45,249 bases of DNA from NCBI GenBank assembly GCA_017625405.1, contig JAGALB010000041.1, forward strand, positions 1 through 45,249, given 5' to 3'. Position numbers and translations under genes: made by a program. Under the pieces are notes generated by a model. The model had not been told where the DNA came from. It ran no database searches and saw only the letters and a list, made by a program, of their open reading frames with translations. The stretch's first letter is position 1. Every line of letters starts with the position of its first letter. Of the stretch, positions 1 to 8,239 are shown piece after piece. The stretch comes from Ruminiclostridium sp. Lineage in GTDB: Bacteria > Bacillota > Clostridia > Oscillospirales > Ruminococcaceae.

Positions 1-533
1 ATGGGAGCGTAGTCGTTAAGAGCCTTAGCCATAGGAGCGAGGCAGTTTGTTGTGCAGGAAGCTGCAGAAATGATTGTATCGTCCTTTGTAAGTGTATTTT
101 CGTTTACAGAGAATACGATTGTGGGGAGATCGTTACCAGCAGGAGCAGAGATAACAACCTTCTTAGCACCAGCGTCGATGTGAGCCTGTGCCTTATCCTT
201 GGAGCAGTAGAAACCTGTGCATTCGAGAACTACGTCAACACCGAGTTCGCCCCATGGGAGTTCTGCAGCGTTAGCCTTAGCATAGATCTTGAGAGTCTTG
301 CCGTCAACTGTGATTGTACCAGCTTCATCATCAGCGGAAACAGTGTGAAGGTTTTCACCCATCTTACCGCAGTAACCACCCTGTGCTGTGTCATACTTTA
401 AAAGATGAGCAAGCATGGAGGGCTTTGTAAGGTCATTGATAGCAACAACCTCGTAACCTTCTGCACCAAACATCTGTCTGAATGCAAGACGGCCGATACG
501 GCCGAAACCGTTAATAGCAACTTTAACTGACAT
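1..533 (-). CDS. gap: Glyceraldehyde-3-phosphate dehydrogenase, N-terminal part (cut by window edge)
   Basis: NAD-dependent glycolytic enzyme converting glyceraldehyde 3-phosphate to 1,3-bisphosphoglycerate in the cytoplasm. The first 177 residues are visible and the gene runs off the left edge. The start reads [16 protein letters not shown], a Rossmann NAD-binding motif. The catalytic segment SCTTNC is present with its Cys near residue 160, and the ECTGFY and SAPAG motifs precede it. The ATG at 531-533 is preceded by an AGGAGG site (541-548) and a near-consensus SigA promoter. Family assignment is firm; the C-terminal catalytic domain cannot be inspected. Confidence 0.97.
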   Translation of the reverse strand, partial: MSVKVAINGFGRIGRLAFRQMFGAEGYEVVAINDLTKPSMLAHLLKYDTAQGGYCGKMGENLHTVSADDEAGTITVDGKTLKIYAKANAAELPWGELGVDVVLECTGFYCSKDKAQAHIDAGAKKVVISAPAGNDLPTIVFSVNENTLTKDDTIISAASCTTNCLAPMAKALNDYAP

Positions 534-577
534 TGGAATATTCCTCCTGAAATTTATTGATACTTTGTACCTCTATT

Positions 578-606
578 ATTATACAAGATTTGGACATGAA
601 TATCAA
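578..606 (-). promoter_or_regulatory. SigA-type promoter of gap
   Basis: On the minus strand, -35 TTGATA (601-606), a 17-nt spacer and -10 TATAAT (578-583), about 45 bases upstream of the gap start codon. This strong consensus match fits a highly expressed glycolytic gene. Confidence 0.85.
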
Positions 607-690
607 GTGTTTTGATAAAATTTTAACGTAAATTTTAGTAAAATAAGTGTAAAAATATGGTGTTAAAAATTGTGCAATTTGACATACATC

Positions 691-718
691 TTGATTTTTT
701 ATTATTTTGTGATACAAT
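691..718 (+). promoter_or_regulatory. Probable SigA promoter of the HAD fusion gene
   Basis: -35 TTGATT (691-696), 16-nt spacer, -10 TACAAT (713-718), followed by the ribosome binding site at 731-738. A TTGACA at 679-684 is an alternative -35 but has no well-spaced -10. The promoter diverges from that of gap. Confidence 0.6.
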
Positions 719-744
719 ATATAGTGTAACAAGGGGGGATAGAC

Positions 745-2304
745 TTGACTTTATATATAAGCGATCTTGATGGCACTTTGCTTAACAGCTCAAAAAAGAT
801 AAAGCCCAGAGCGGCTCAGATGCTCAACGATATGGTTGATAATGGTACAATGTTTACTTATTGCACTGCAAGGCGTATTCATTCAGCCGGCCCTATAATG
901 GAGAGTGTCAATATTCAGCTTCCTGTTGCGCTTATGAATGGCGTGTTCATATATGATCCGATAAAGAACGAATATATCAAAAAAAATTTCCCGACATCTG
1001 AAGCTGTCGAAAAGCTGAAAGAAGCGGTTATAAAGTACGGCGAAAAGCCAATGATACATGCTATAATAGACGGTGAGTTAAGAAACAGTTATCTGAAAGG
1101 CTCTGAAACCCTGAAAACTTATGTCGATGACCGTAAGCACGATAAAAGTATGCGGCCTGTTGAAGCATATGAAGAATTATTTGAAGGTGAAGTCTTTTAT
1201 GCTGTTTTTATCAATCCTGTGAATAAAGAAGAGCTTGACAGGATATTCACGCCCGAAAACGGTTTTTCCCACACATATTACAGGGATGTTTACCATAACG
1301 ATGAATACTGGTATGAAGTTTACAGCAATACTGCAAGTAAAGCCAACGCAGTTCTGCAATTAAAAGAAATAACAGGAGCAGATGAAATAGTCTGCTTTGG
1401 CGACAGCGATAACGACTTACCCATGTTCTCCGTTTCTGACCGATGCTACGCTGTTGAGAACGCCTCAGAAGAAGTCAGGGAGTCTGCCGATGGAATTGTA
1501 GGGTCAAATGAAGCTATGGGCGTGCCTGTTTTTATTGAACAGGAAATTTTTGAAAAGTTTGACTACACTCGTCCCGAGAGTGATATTCCTGATGAAGAAA
1601 GATTTGCTTCGGCAATTGAAAAGGCATTGTCGAGAGAACGCAGCACAATAGGTACTCTCAATGAGAAAACAATTCATAATACACTGAAAAATTATTATTC
1701 GTCCGAAATAAGTCATGAAGCTAAAATTGGCGGATTCTATGCTGACGCAGCAGGAGAAAATGGAATAGTTGAGGTTCAGACGGCTAATTTTCTGAAGCTT
1801 AATAATAAATTATCAAAAATGCTTCGTGCCTGTCATGTTACAGTTGTGTATCCTTTTGAAAAAAATGTACACAACTTTTCAATCAACGAACAGACAGGCG
1901 AGGTTATTTCTTCATCAAGCAGGAAAAACAATTCATATTCTAAGTTTTTTCTTGAATTATACAGAATAAAGGCTTTTCTTACAAATCCTAATCTCACGAT
2001 TTGCATTGCAGAGCTTGAAATCAACAAAAAGACTTATTATAAGGATGAACGTCGTATACGTTATAGGGGAATTCCAAAAGAAAAAATTCCTGTCCGATAT
2101 ATAAAGGAAATTCGTCTTGACAGCAAGCAGGATTATATGCAGTTTATCCCTGATGGGTTACCTGTGCAGTTTACCAAAAAGGATTTAGGCAAACTATGTA
2201 AGGCAACTGATCCGTCGATAATGCTTGAAATACTGGAGTATGTGGGTGCAGTCAAGCGTGTCGGCAAGAATGGAAATGCAGTTTTATACTCTGTTGATTC
2301 ATAA
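745..2304 (+). CDS. Cof-type HAD phosphatase fused to a nuclease-like C-terminal domain
   Basis: Residues 1 to about 270 are a HAD hydrolase of the Cof/sugar-phosphatase type. Motif I is DLDGTLLN at the N-terminus and motif IV is GDSDND near residue 225, with a C2-type cap between them. Such enzymes dephosphorylate small phosphometabolites. Residues about 300-519 form a second domain that opens NEKTIHNTLK and contains HEAKIGGFYADA followed by EVQT, an arrangement like the D...ExQ/K active site of PD-(D/E)XK nuclease folds. It ends in a short helix-rich segment (ILEYVGAVKRVG) resembling a winged helix. The nuclease reading is an inference. The start is TTG at 745, chosen because AGGGGGG lies at 732-738 and no nearby ATG has a site. 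At 519 residues it is about twice the usual Cof length, which supports a true fusion. A terminator follows. Confidence 0.8.
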   Translation: MTLYISDLDGTLLNSSKKIKPRAAQMLNDMVDNGTMFTYCTARRIHSAGPIMESVNIQLPVALMNGVFIYDPIKNEYIKKNFPTSEAVEKLKEAVIKYGEKPMIHAIIDGELRNSYLKGSETLKTYVDDRKHDKSMRPVEAYEELFEGEVFYAVFINPVNKEELDRIFTPENGFSHTYYRDVYHNDEYWYEVYSNTASKANAVLQLKEITGADEIVCFGDSDNDLPMFSVSDRCYAVENASEEVRESADGIVGSNEAMGVPVFIEQEIFEKFDYTRPESDIPDEERFASAIEKALSRERSTIGTLNEKTIHNTLKNYYSSEISHEAKIGGFYADAAGENGIVEVQTANFLKLNNKLSKMLRACHVTVVYPFEKNVHNFSINEQTGEVISSSSRKNNSYSKFFLELYRIKAFLTNPNLTICIAELEINKKTYYKDERRIRYRGIPKEKIPVRYIKEIRLDSKQDYMQFIPDGLPVQFTKKDLGKLCKATDPSIMLEILEYVGAVKRVGKNGNAVLYSVDS

Positions 2305-2308
2305 AAAC

Positions 2309-2351
2309 ATCCTCCTGAGATCTGAAAATAAGAATCTCAGGAGGATTTTTT
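2309..2351. terminator. Bidirectional intrinsic terminator
   Basis: A 13-bp perfect stem (2309-2321 with 2334-2346, arm ATCCTCCTGAGAT) with a T-run on the plus strand and an A-run before it that serves the minus strand. It separates the convergent HAD and PEBP genes. Confidence 0.9.
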
Positions 2352-2352
2352 G

Positions 2353-2820
2353 TTATTCGTAAAATGAACAGAGTGTGCCTTTTTGGATTATGTGGTTTCT
2401 TGCTTTGGATAAAACTCTGCTTTTGGTTGAAAAGCTTGATAAATTAAGGTAGCAGTCCAATGCATAAATTGTAAAACAATATTTGTGAGTTTTACCTTTG
2501 GGCTGTTTTGGCCCGGCATATCTGTGATATCCGTATGCAATACCCTGTATTGCATTGTTAAGAAAAGAAACCGTTTTGCCATCGGGAATATTTCCGGGGA
2601 TTATAGTTGTCGCCGGTATGTTCCAGATAATCCAATGAGTAAAGTTTTTTATGGGATGGTTAAGATCTTCGAGAGTGATAATGTAAGATTTAACCTCAGG
2701 TGATAAATTATCAATAATAAACTCAGGGGAAATATCTTCTCCGTATCCCGTGTATTTTACAGGAAATCTATCATCGTTTTTTAAATCCGCACACTTAATA
2801 ATCAGATTATCATTGTTCAT
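2353..2820 (-). CDS. YbhB/YbcL-family (PEBP, Raf-kinase-inhibitor-like) protein
   Basis: Small cytoplasmic protein of the phosphatidylethanolamine-binding-protein fold. Bacterial members (YbhB/YbcL) have no settled biochemical role. Family hallmarks are visible: DISPEF near the N-terminus, LEDLNHP, FTHWIIWNIP, and the GYHRYAGPKQPKGKTHKYCF core ending in YALD. The usual D-P-D is altered to EDLNHP, as in several clostridial homologues. At about 155 residues it has normal length. The start is uncertain: ATG at 2820 is taken, while TTG at 2826 would overlap the preceding stop by 4 bases. It is the last gene of a DUF1015-LUD-PEBP run. Confidence 0.85.
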   Translation of the reverse strand: MNNDNLIIKCADLKNDDRFPVKYTGYGEDISPEFIIDNLSPEVKSYIITLEDLNHPIKNFTHWIIWNIPATTIIPGNIPDGKTVSFLNNAIQGIAYGYHRYAGPKQPKGKTHKYCFTIYALDCYLNLSSFSTKSRVLSKARNHIIQKGTLCSFYE

Positions 2821-2822
2821 TA

Positions 2823-3464
2823 TCAATACCCATAATTTCCATCAACGAATATGACTTTTATTCTGTCTTTCTTACGCTGCTGAGCAAGAGTAACATAAGA
2901 ACAGCATATACGTGCAGGTGAATGACAGTTCTGACATTCGCCGACAATCTTACAAGGTGTATCACAGTTGAGACGTACCGTATTGGCGGGGCAGGCAATT
3001 TTTGCAAGACGAGTCTTCGCAGCGTCGAGGTCGCTGACGATTTTATTGGTGCCGACAACAAGAATAACCTGCTTCGGGCCGAAAATCATTGCAGAAACAC
3101 GGTTTCCGTTTCCGTCGATATTATAAAGCTCACCGTTTTCTGTAACGGCATTTGTACTTGCAAAAAATGTATCACTTATAAATGCTTTTCTGAAAACCTC
3201 TTCAATTTCTTCAGGTGAGCTGCAGCTGGCACGATCTGCGAAAATGCTGCTGTATTTTTCGTTGAGGTGAGCGATAACGCCTGTTTCAGTCAGCGTCATT
3301 GAGCCGCCTGCGGTAATGAGCTTGTCGTCAGCAATAAGACTGTCAATCAGTGTCATCAGTTCAGACTGGGACTTGACATAATAACCTTTCATCAGGTTCT
3401 TTTCAAGCGCTTTTATTGTCTTTTCGACTCTGAGATCAATAATTTTCTGGAGATTGTTATCCAT
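2823..3464 (-). CDS. LUD-domain (DUF162, LutC/YkgG-like) protein
   Basis: About 213 residues. The LUD fold is shared with lactate-utilisation proteins LutB/LutC, but stand-alone clostridial copies are functionally unassigned. Visible features are an N-terminal helical segment with GYYVKS, a glycine-rich GGSMTLTETG, the segment FFASTNAVTENGELYNIDGNGNRV typical of the family, and VVGTNKIV. A C-terminal Cys cluster (CPAN, CDTPCK, CQNC, CC) could bind a metal. The start is ATG 3464 because GGAGG sits 5-9 bases upstream; the GTG at 3479 would lie upstream of that site. The gene follows DUF1015 with only 11 intervening bases, so the two are probably cotranscribed. Confidence 0.85.
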   Translation of the reverse strand: MDNNLQKIIDLRVEKTIKALEKNLMKGYYVKSQSELMTLIDSLIADDKLITAGGSMTLTETGVIAHLNEKYSSIFADRASCSSPEEIEEVFRKAFISDTFFASTNAVTENGELYNIDGNGNRVSAMIFGPKQVILVVGTNKIVSDLDAAKTRLAKIACPANTVRLNCDTPCKIVGECQNCHSPARICCSYVTLAQQRKKDRIKVIFVDGNYGY

Positions 3465-3475
3465 TATATCCTCCG

Positions 3476-4735
3476 TCACTTGATTTTACGGCATTCAACG
3501 TAGAAACGCTTGTCTTCGGCATGACCCATTGAGAATGTCTTTCTGGGGAGCGCTCCATCCTTTATAACGGTAGGGAAAAGCTCGGATTTAAGCATATCAG
3601 GAAGAATGAAGCCGATGCTGTTTGCCTGTTCAGCAAGTGATTTTACTACATCGATACCGTGAATATAGTCGATTTTTGCATCTGTTTTCTTCAGATATGC
3701 ATCCAAGAATTCCTGTAAGCTGCCAACTGTAAGCTGGGAGGTAGGCTTATGGATATACAGTGTCTTTTCTGTTCCGTTCAGAATAACGGTAAATGCCTGT
3801 TCCGCCTTTTCTTCGCTTAATCCGAGTGTTTCAGTCATTTCAGCCATAAGTTCATCTGTGTTTACGTTTGTTACAATTCTATGAATTGCTTCAAATTCAA
3901 GAGCAGGGCTATGTAAGTTCACGATTTCAACAAGAGCATAGCGTGCGGGATGATCGGATAAATCCTTGTCGGGATTTGCCTGCTTGAGCTGTTCATAGAA
4001 TTCTTTTGCTGTTGCAAGTGAGTGGTTGCCGTCGCCCATAGCATAAAGCAGGGTAGGATAGCCGTTAAGATTGTATTTCTTGTTGAAAAGCTCGTTGTCA
4101 TTAAGTTTGTCGAGAGCGTTCATTACGGAATCTGTAAGCTTTTCATCAAGTACATAGCCGCAGATTTTACCGCCCTTTTCCATAAGTGTGAAATCATATA
4201 CTGCTTCGGAGTTGCTCTTGATTGCTTCACAAGGCTCAACTACTGTCTTTTCTACGTCATCAATGAGAATCATAATGTGGGGAAGCTCCATGGGTGCGCC
4301 CTGTCTTACCTTGATTCTTGGGGGAATACGCTCAACAACGGTAGCTTCTGTTGCACGCACAGAGGATGTGCTGCCTTTACGGTAGTCATATTCTTCGAGG
4401 TCAATCATACCGATAAGTCCCTGTCTTACTTTTCCGTCAGACTGAACTCGCTCAATATAGATTACGGAATTCTTGTATTCCCTGAGAGTATCAGTTCCGA
4501 GAATACGGTTCATCTCATTATGGATTTTTTCGATTCTTTCTTCAGAATCATCATCTTCAAGATAAACCTCAGGTAAAATAAGCTTTAAGGTAGAGTCTGC
4601 GTCGCCTACTGTTTCTTCTACTCTTTTCCAGTAATCAGGCTGGCCTGTGTACTGGTCACATGCAACGACTGCCCACTTTTCCATATCGGCATTCTGGGGT
4701 AAAAGAATATCTGCGGGTTTAAAAGCTGTACTCAT
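3476..4735 (-). CDS. DUF1015 family protein
   Basis: 419 residues, matching the usual DUF1015 length. The family is widespread in anaerobes and was sometimes annotated as an SpoOJ/ParA/ParB/repB-type protein without good evidence; its biochemical role is unknown. Recognisable landmarks are the N-terminal FKPADILLP, VVACDQYTGQPDYW, a central VRATEATVVERIPPR, and the highly conserved GDGNHSLATAK segment in the middle of the protein. The soluble sequence shows no signal peptide or membrane segment. It heads the minus-strand run with LUD and PEBP and has its own promoter upstream. Family identity is firm; function is not. Confidence 0.9.
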   Translation of the reverse strand: MSTAFKPADILLPQNADMEKWAVVACDQYTGQPDYWKRVEETVGDADSTLKLILPEVYLEDDDSEERIEKIHNEMNRILGTDTLREYKNSVIYIERVQSDGKVRQGLIGMIDLEEYDYRKGSTSSVRATEATVVERIPPRIKVRQGAPMELPHIMILIDDVEKTVVEPCEAIKSNSEAVYDFTLMEKGGKICGYVLDEKLTDSVMNALDKLNDNELFNKKYNLNGYPTLLYAMGDGNHSLATAKEFYEQLKQANPDKDLSDHPARYALVEIVNLHSPALEFEAIHRIVTNVNTDELMAEMTETLGLSEEKAEQAFTVILNGTEKTLYIHKPTSQLTVGSLQEFLDAYLKKTDAKIDYIHGIDVVKSLAEQANSIGFILPDMLKSELFPTVIKDGALPRKTFSMGHAEDKRFYVECRKIK

Positions 4736-4773
4736 AGCGTTAAAATCCTTTCGTTCAATAAAATGTTAAATTA

Positions 4774-4802
4774 ATTATATCATACTTTTTTATGTAAAGC
4801 AA
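4774..4802 (-). promoter_or_regulatory. SigA-type promoter of the DUF1015 operon
   Basis: On the minus strand, -35 TTGCTT (4797-4802), a 17-nt spacer and a perfect -10 TATAAT (4774-4779), with an AAAGGA ribosome binding site before the ATG at 4735. Confidence 0.7.
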
Positions 4803-4844
4803 CGGTTTGTGTTATTTTTTTGCTGTCATTTTCATAAAAATCCC

Positions 4845-4873
4845 TTTACAACACGGAGTATTTATGTTATAAT
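4845..4873 (+). promoter_or_regulatory. SigA-type promoter of the MATE gene
   Basis: -35 TTTACA (4845-4850), 17-nt spacer, -10 TATAAT (4868-4873). It is followed by GAGGTGA just before the ATG at 4910. Confidence 0.8.
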
Positions 4874-4909
4874 ACATTCTTGTTTGCAGAAATATTTTGA
4901 GGTGAAAAA

Positions 4910-6319
4910 ATGGGAAAATTAATCGGCTCATGGAGCTTTTATAAAAAGACACTTATGATTGCGATTCCTGTTATGGTGCAGAATCTCATCACTAATTTTG
5001 TAGCTTTGATAGACAATATAATGGTAGGTCAGGTAGGCACGGAACAGATGTCGGGCGTTGCGATTGTAAACCAGCTGTTTTTTGTCTATAACCTTACGAT
5101 TTTCGGTGCTATTTCAGGTGCCGGCATCTTTTGTGCACAGTTTTTCGGCAAGGGTGATATCGAAGGTGTAAGAAATACCTTCAGATTCAAAATACTGACA
5201 GTTTCAGTACTTACAGGAATAGGTATTGCTGTGTTTCTTTTATTCGGTGATAATCTAATAACCATGTATCTTCACGATGCGGAAGAGGGTATTGATCTTG
5301 CCGCTACCTTTGAATATGCCAAGCGGTATATGCTTATAATGCTGATTGGTCTTGTTCCTTTTTCGTTTGAGCAGGCTTATTCAAGCACTCTCAGAGAAGG
5401 TGAGATCGCAACACCTCCCATGGCTGCAGGTATAGTTGCCGTTGTTGTGAATACAGTTTTAAATTACCTGCTTATTTTCGGTATCGGTATTTTTCCTGAG
5501 CTCGGTGTTGAGGGAGCGGCAATTGCAACGGTAATATCCAGATTTATACAGGTGACAATTGTAATTTTATGGACTCATACACATAGTAACAGACTTGCAT
5601 TTGTCAGAGGTTTATATAAATCCTTCAGAGTACCTAAAGAGCTTGTATCAAGAATAACTGTAAAAGGACTTATTCCTCTCATGGCAAACGAATGCCTGTG
5701 GTCTGCAGGTGTATCGGCACTTGTGCAGAATTATTCATTACGAGGCATTGATGTAGTGGCCGGTCTGAATATTGCGAATACAGTAATTAATCTTTTCAAT
5801 GTTATGTTTATCGCTTTCGGTTCAGGTGTATCGGTAGTAATCGGACAGATGCTCGGCGCAAACGAACTGAAGAGGGCTAAGGAGTCGGCACCTAAGCTTA
5901 TCTTTTTCTCTGCAATGCTATGTGTAGTTGTAGGCGGAATTATGGCTTGTTTTTCCGGTCTATTCCCGCTTGCTTACAATACTTCGGAAAATGTTCGCTC
6001 GCTTGCATCGGTGTTTATATTGATAAGTGCCGTTTTAATGCCTGTGCACGGCGCTCTGCACTGTACTTATTTTACTCTGCGTTCCGGTGGTAAGACACTG
6101 ATAACATTCCTCTTTGACTGTGGATTTTCGTGGGGAGTAAGCGTACCGCTCGCTTTTTGCCTTGCCAATTTCACAGATATGGGGATAATACCGCTATATC
6201 TGTGTTGTCAGTCTGTTGAAGCTGTCAAATGTGTGATTGGTCTTATTCTTATAAAAAAAGGTATATGGCTTTCAAACATAGTTTCCGACAAAAATGAAGC
6301 AAAGGTTATTGACAATTAA
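4910..6319 (+). CDS. MATE family multidrug/cation antiporter
   Basis: 469 residues with about 12 membrane segments, the normal size for MATE (MatE) transporters, which export organic cations or drugs in exchange for sodium or protons. The N-terminus reads KKTLMIAIPVMVQNLITNFVALIDNIMVGQVGTEQMSGVAI, here described in parts: IPVMVQN, the DNIMVGQ motif of the first repeat, and the second repeat GLNIANTVINLFNV with VVIGQMLGAN. The inner-membrane location is inferred from hydrophobicity. The substrate cannot be read from sequence. It is a single gene with its own promoter; the following ligase gene starts 62 bases later with no clear terminator between them. Confidence 0.93.
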   Translation: MGKLIGSWSFYKKTLMIAIPVMVQNLITNFVALIDNIMVGQVGTEQMSGVAIVNQLFFVYNLTIFGAISGAGIFCAQFFGKGDIEGVRNTFRFKILTVSVLTGIGIAVFLLFGDNLITMYLHDAEEGIDLAATFEYAKRYMLIMLIGLVPFSFEQAYSSTLREGEIATPPMAAGIVAVVVNTVLNYLLIFGIGIFPELGVEGAAIATVISRFIQVTIVILWTHTHSNRLAFVRGLYKSFRVPKELVSRITVKGLIPLMANECLWSAGVSALVQNYSLRGIDVVAGLNIANTVINLFNVMFIAFGSGVSVVIGQMLGANELKRAKESAPKLIFFSAMLCVVVGGIMACFSGLFPLAYNTSENVRSLASVFILISAVLMPVHGALHCTYFTLRSGGKTLITFLFDCGFSWGVSVPLAFCLANFTDMGIIPLYLCCQSVEAVKCVIGLILIKKGIWLSNIVSDKNEAKVIDN

Positions 6320-6381
6320 TATAAAATATGTTAAAATATTAATAATTTGACAATTTATTACTTTAAATGGAGATGATTGAA

Positions 6382-7686
6382 ATGATCTGGGCGAAGGAGG
6401 AAACCCTTTCCCGTCAGGAAATTGAGGCAATCCAGCTGGATAAGCTTCAGAAGGTCGTTGCAAGAGTTTACGAAAAAGTTCCTTATTACAGAGAAAAAAT
6501 GGACGCAATCGGTATGAAGCCCGAAGACGTCAAAACGCTTGATGACCTTAAAAAACTTCCTTTCACAACAAAACAGGATATGCGTGATACATATCCTTTC
6601 GGATTATTCGCTGTTGACAAGAGCGAGCTTGCAAGAATCCATGCTTCATCCGGTACCACTGGTAAGCCTACCGTTGTAGGTTACACCAAAAAGGACCTTG
6701 ATGTGTGGTCTGAATGTGTTGCACGTCTTGCTGTAATGGGCGGCGCAACAAAAGAAGACGTATGCCAGATTTGCTTTGGCTATGGTATGTTTACTGGTGC
6801 GCTCGGCTTACATAACGGTCTTGAACATATCGGTGCCTGCATTATCCCTGCATCAACAGGTAACTCTGAAAAGCAGATTATGTATATGAAGGATTTCGGA
6901 ACAACACTTCTTGTCGCAACTCCTTCCTATGCATTAAGACTCGGTGAAGTTGCAACCCAGATGGGACTTAACCCTCAGACAGATCTTGCTTTAAAGACTG
7001 CGCTTGTAGGCAGCGAGCTTATGACTGAGCCTATGAGAGCTGAAATGAAGAAGCTCTATGGCGATAAGCTTGTGGTTACTCAGAACTATGGTATGAGTGA
7101 GCTTATGGGACCCGGTGTTTCGGGTGAGTGTACCGAGCTTTGCGGTATGCACGTAAATGAGGATCATTTTATCGCTGAAGTAATTGATCCTGTTACCGGT
7201 GAAAATCTTCCTGCTGGTGAGAAGGGTGAGCTTGTTGTTACTTGCCTTTCCAAGGATGCTATCCCGCTTATCCGTTACAGAACACGTGATATTACACGTC
7301 TTATGTATGAACCCTGTAAGTGCGGCAGAACAACTGTGAGAATGGAAAACCTCAGCGGCAGAACTGATGATATGCTCAAAATCAAGGGTGTTAATGTGTT
7401 CCCCAGCCAGATTGAAGAGGTTCTTCTCAATACTGAGGAAATCGGACCGCATTATGAAATCATCGTTGACAGAAAGAATCATACAGATATTCTTACAATC
7501 CGCGTTGAGCTTGCACCTGCAAGTATGACCGATGATTATAAGGCACTTGAAAAAATCAAGCTCAAACTCAGAGGTTCGCTCAGAACAATGCTTGGTCTTG
7601 ATGCCATTATAAATCTTGAATCACCCAATACACTTCAGAGATTTGAAGGTAAGGCAAAACGTGTTACCGACAATCGCAAAAAATAA
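6382..7686 (+). CDS. paaK: Phenylacetate-CoA ligase family AMP-forming enzyme
   Basis: 434 residues, the usual PaaK length. The enzyme activates an aryl acid (phenylacetate, or indoleacetate in some anaerobes) to its CoA thioester using ATP. The adenylate-forming P-loop is SSGTTGKPTVVGYT, followed by QNYGMSELMGPGVSGEC and the hinge region IRYRTRDITRLMYEPC with a CKCGRT pair of cysteines typical of PaaK. The start is ATG 6382: GGAG at 6369-6372 is well spaced for it, while the ATG at 6367 has no ribosome binding site. The next gene encodes an ACT-domain protein 18 bases downstream, a pairing often seen in archaea and clostridia, where it accompanies aromatic amino acid or aryl-CoA metabolism. 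The exact substrate is an inference. Confidence 0.9.
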   Translation: MIWAKEETLSRQEIEAIQLDKLQKVVARVYEKVPYYREKMDAIGMKPEDVKTLDDLKKLPFTTKQDMRDTYPFGLFAVDKSELARIHASSGTTGKPTVVGYTKKDLDVWSECVARLAVMGGATKEDVCQICFGYGMFTGALGLHNGLEHIGACIIPASTGNSEKQIMYMKDFGTTLLVATPSYALRLGEVATQMGLNPQTDLALKTALVGSELMTEPMRAEMKKLYGDKLVVTQNYGMSELMGPGVSGECTELCGMHVNEDHFIAEVIDPVTGENLPAGEKGELVVTCLSKDAIPLIRYRTRDITRLMYEPCKCGRTTVRMENLSGRTDDMLKIKGVNVFPSQIEEVLLNTEEIGPHYEIIVDRKNHTDILTIRVELAPASMTDDYKALEKIKLKLRGSLRTMLGLDAIINLESPNTLQRFEGKAKRVTDNRKK

Positions 7687-7704
7687 AGAGCAGAAGGTGA
7701 ATAT

Positions 7705-8121
7705 ATGAAACAGCTTACAGTATTTATCGAAAACAGAATGGGACGTCTTGAAGAAGTCACTGACATTCTTTCAAAAAACAATATCAATATCATCTGCATC
7801 AGTCTTGCTGATACAAGTGAATACGGCATGCTCAGAATGATTGTTTCACAGCCTGCGGCTGCCTGTGAGGTACTTTGCAATTCAGGCTTTTCTGCATTGC
7901 TTACAGATGTTACCGCTGTAAAGCTTCCTCACCATTTCGGTTCGCTTAAAAAGTTAAGTGGATTGCTCAGCAGCAATTCAATTGATATCAGTTATATGTA
8001 TGCACTGACATCAGGTGATGATGCCGCAATAGTTATCAAAACATCTGATAACGAAAAAGCGGAAGCACTTATTTCGGAAGAATATGAAATTCTCGGTGCT
8101 TCAAAGGTTTATAATATGTAA
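7705..8121 (+). CDS. Tandem ACT-domain protein, partner of the CoA ligase
   Basis: 138 residues consisting of two ACT domains. The first opens KQLTVFIENRMGRLEEVTDIL, a typical ACT strand-helix; the second runs from about residue 70 (FGSLKKLSGLLSSN, then DISYMYAL). ACT domains bind amino acids and act as regulatory sensors. There is no catalytic domain. The gene begins 18 bases after paaK with a GAAGGTG ribosome site, so the two are probably cotranscribed. It may sense an aromatic amino acid and tune the ligase, which is an inference from the pairing. Confidence 0.88.
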   Translation: MKQLTVFIENRMGRLEEVTDILSKNNINIICISLADTSEYGMLRMIVSQPAAACEVLCNSGFSALLTDVTAVKLPHHFGSLKKLSGLLSSNSIDISYMYALTSGDDAAIVIKTSDNEKAEALISEEYEILGASKVYNM

Positions 8122-8129
8122 TTTTATTG

Positions 8130-8149
8130 GAAGCCGTGTATGCGGCTTC
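8130..8149 (+). terminator. Hairpin after the paaK-ACT pair
   Basis: A 7-bp perfect stem GAAGCCG/CGGCTTC with a 6-base loop, starting 8 bases after the stop codon. The T-run is poor (TATAAAAA), so termination efficiency is doubtful. Confidence 0.5.
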
Positions 8150-8166
8150 TATAAAAATACAATAGC

Positions 8167-8215
8167 ACTTTAAAAATTTAAAGTAAAGCGACTTTAAAGT
8201 CTTGTTGGTTTAAAG
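8167..8215. promoter_or_regulatory. Cluster of TTTAAAGT palindromes upstream of the symporter
   Basis: Three related AT-rich sites lie in the 118-bp gap before the symporter: an 18-base palindrome-like site ACTTTAAA..TTTAAAGT (8167-8184), a perfect 12-base palindrome GACTTTAAAGTC (8190-8201), and a half site TTTAAAGT (8210-8217). No standard SigA promoter is obvious nearby. They could be operator sites; no known regulator's consensus is claimed. Confidence 0.45.
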
Positions 8216-8239
8216 TTGCAAAGAAAGGAATCAATTATT

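Noticed and set aside
4022-4576. Long plus-strand frame opposite the DUF1015 gene
   Set aside because: It is antisense to a conserved gene, with no ribosome binding site and no recognisable protein; similar opposite-strand frames occur throughout and were left out.
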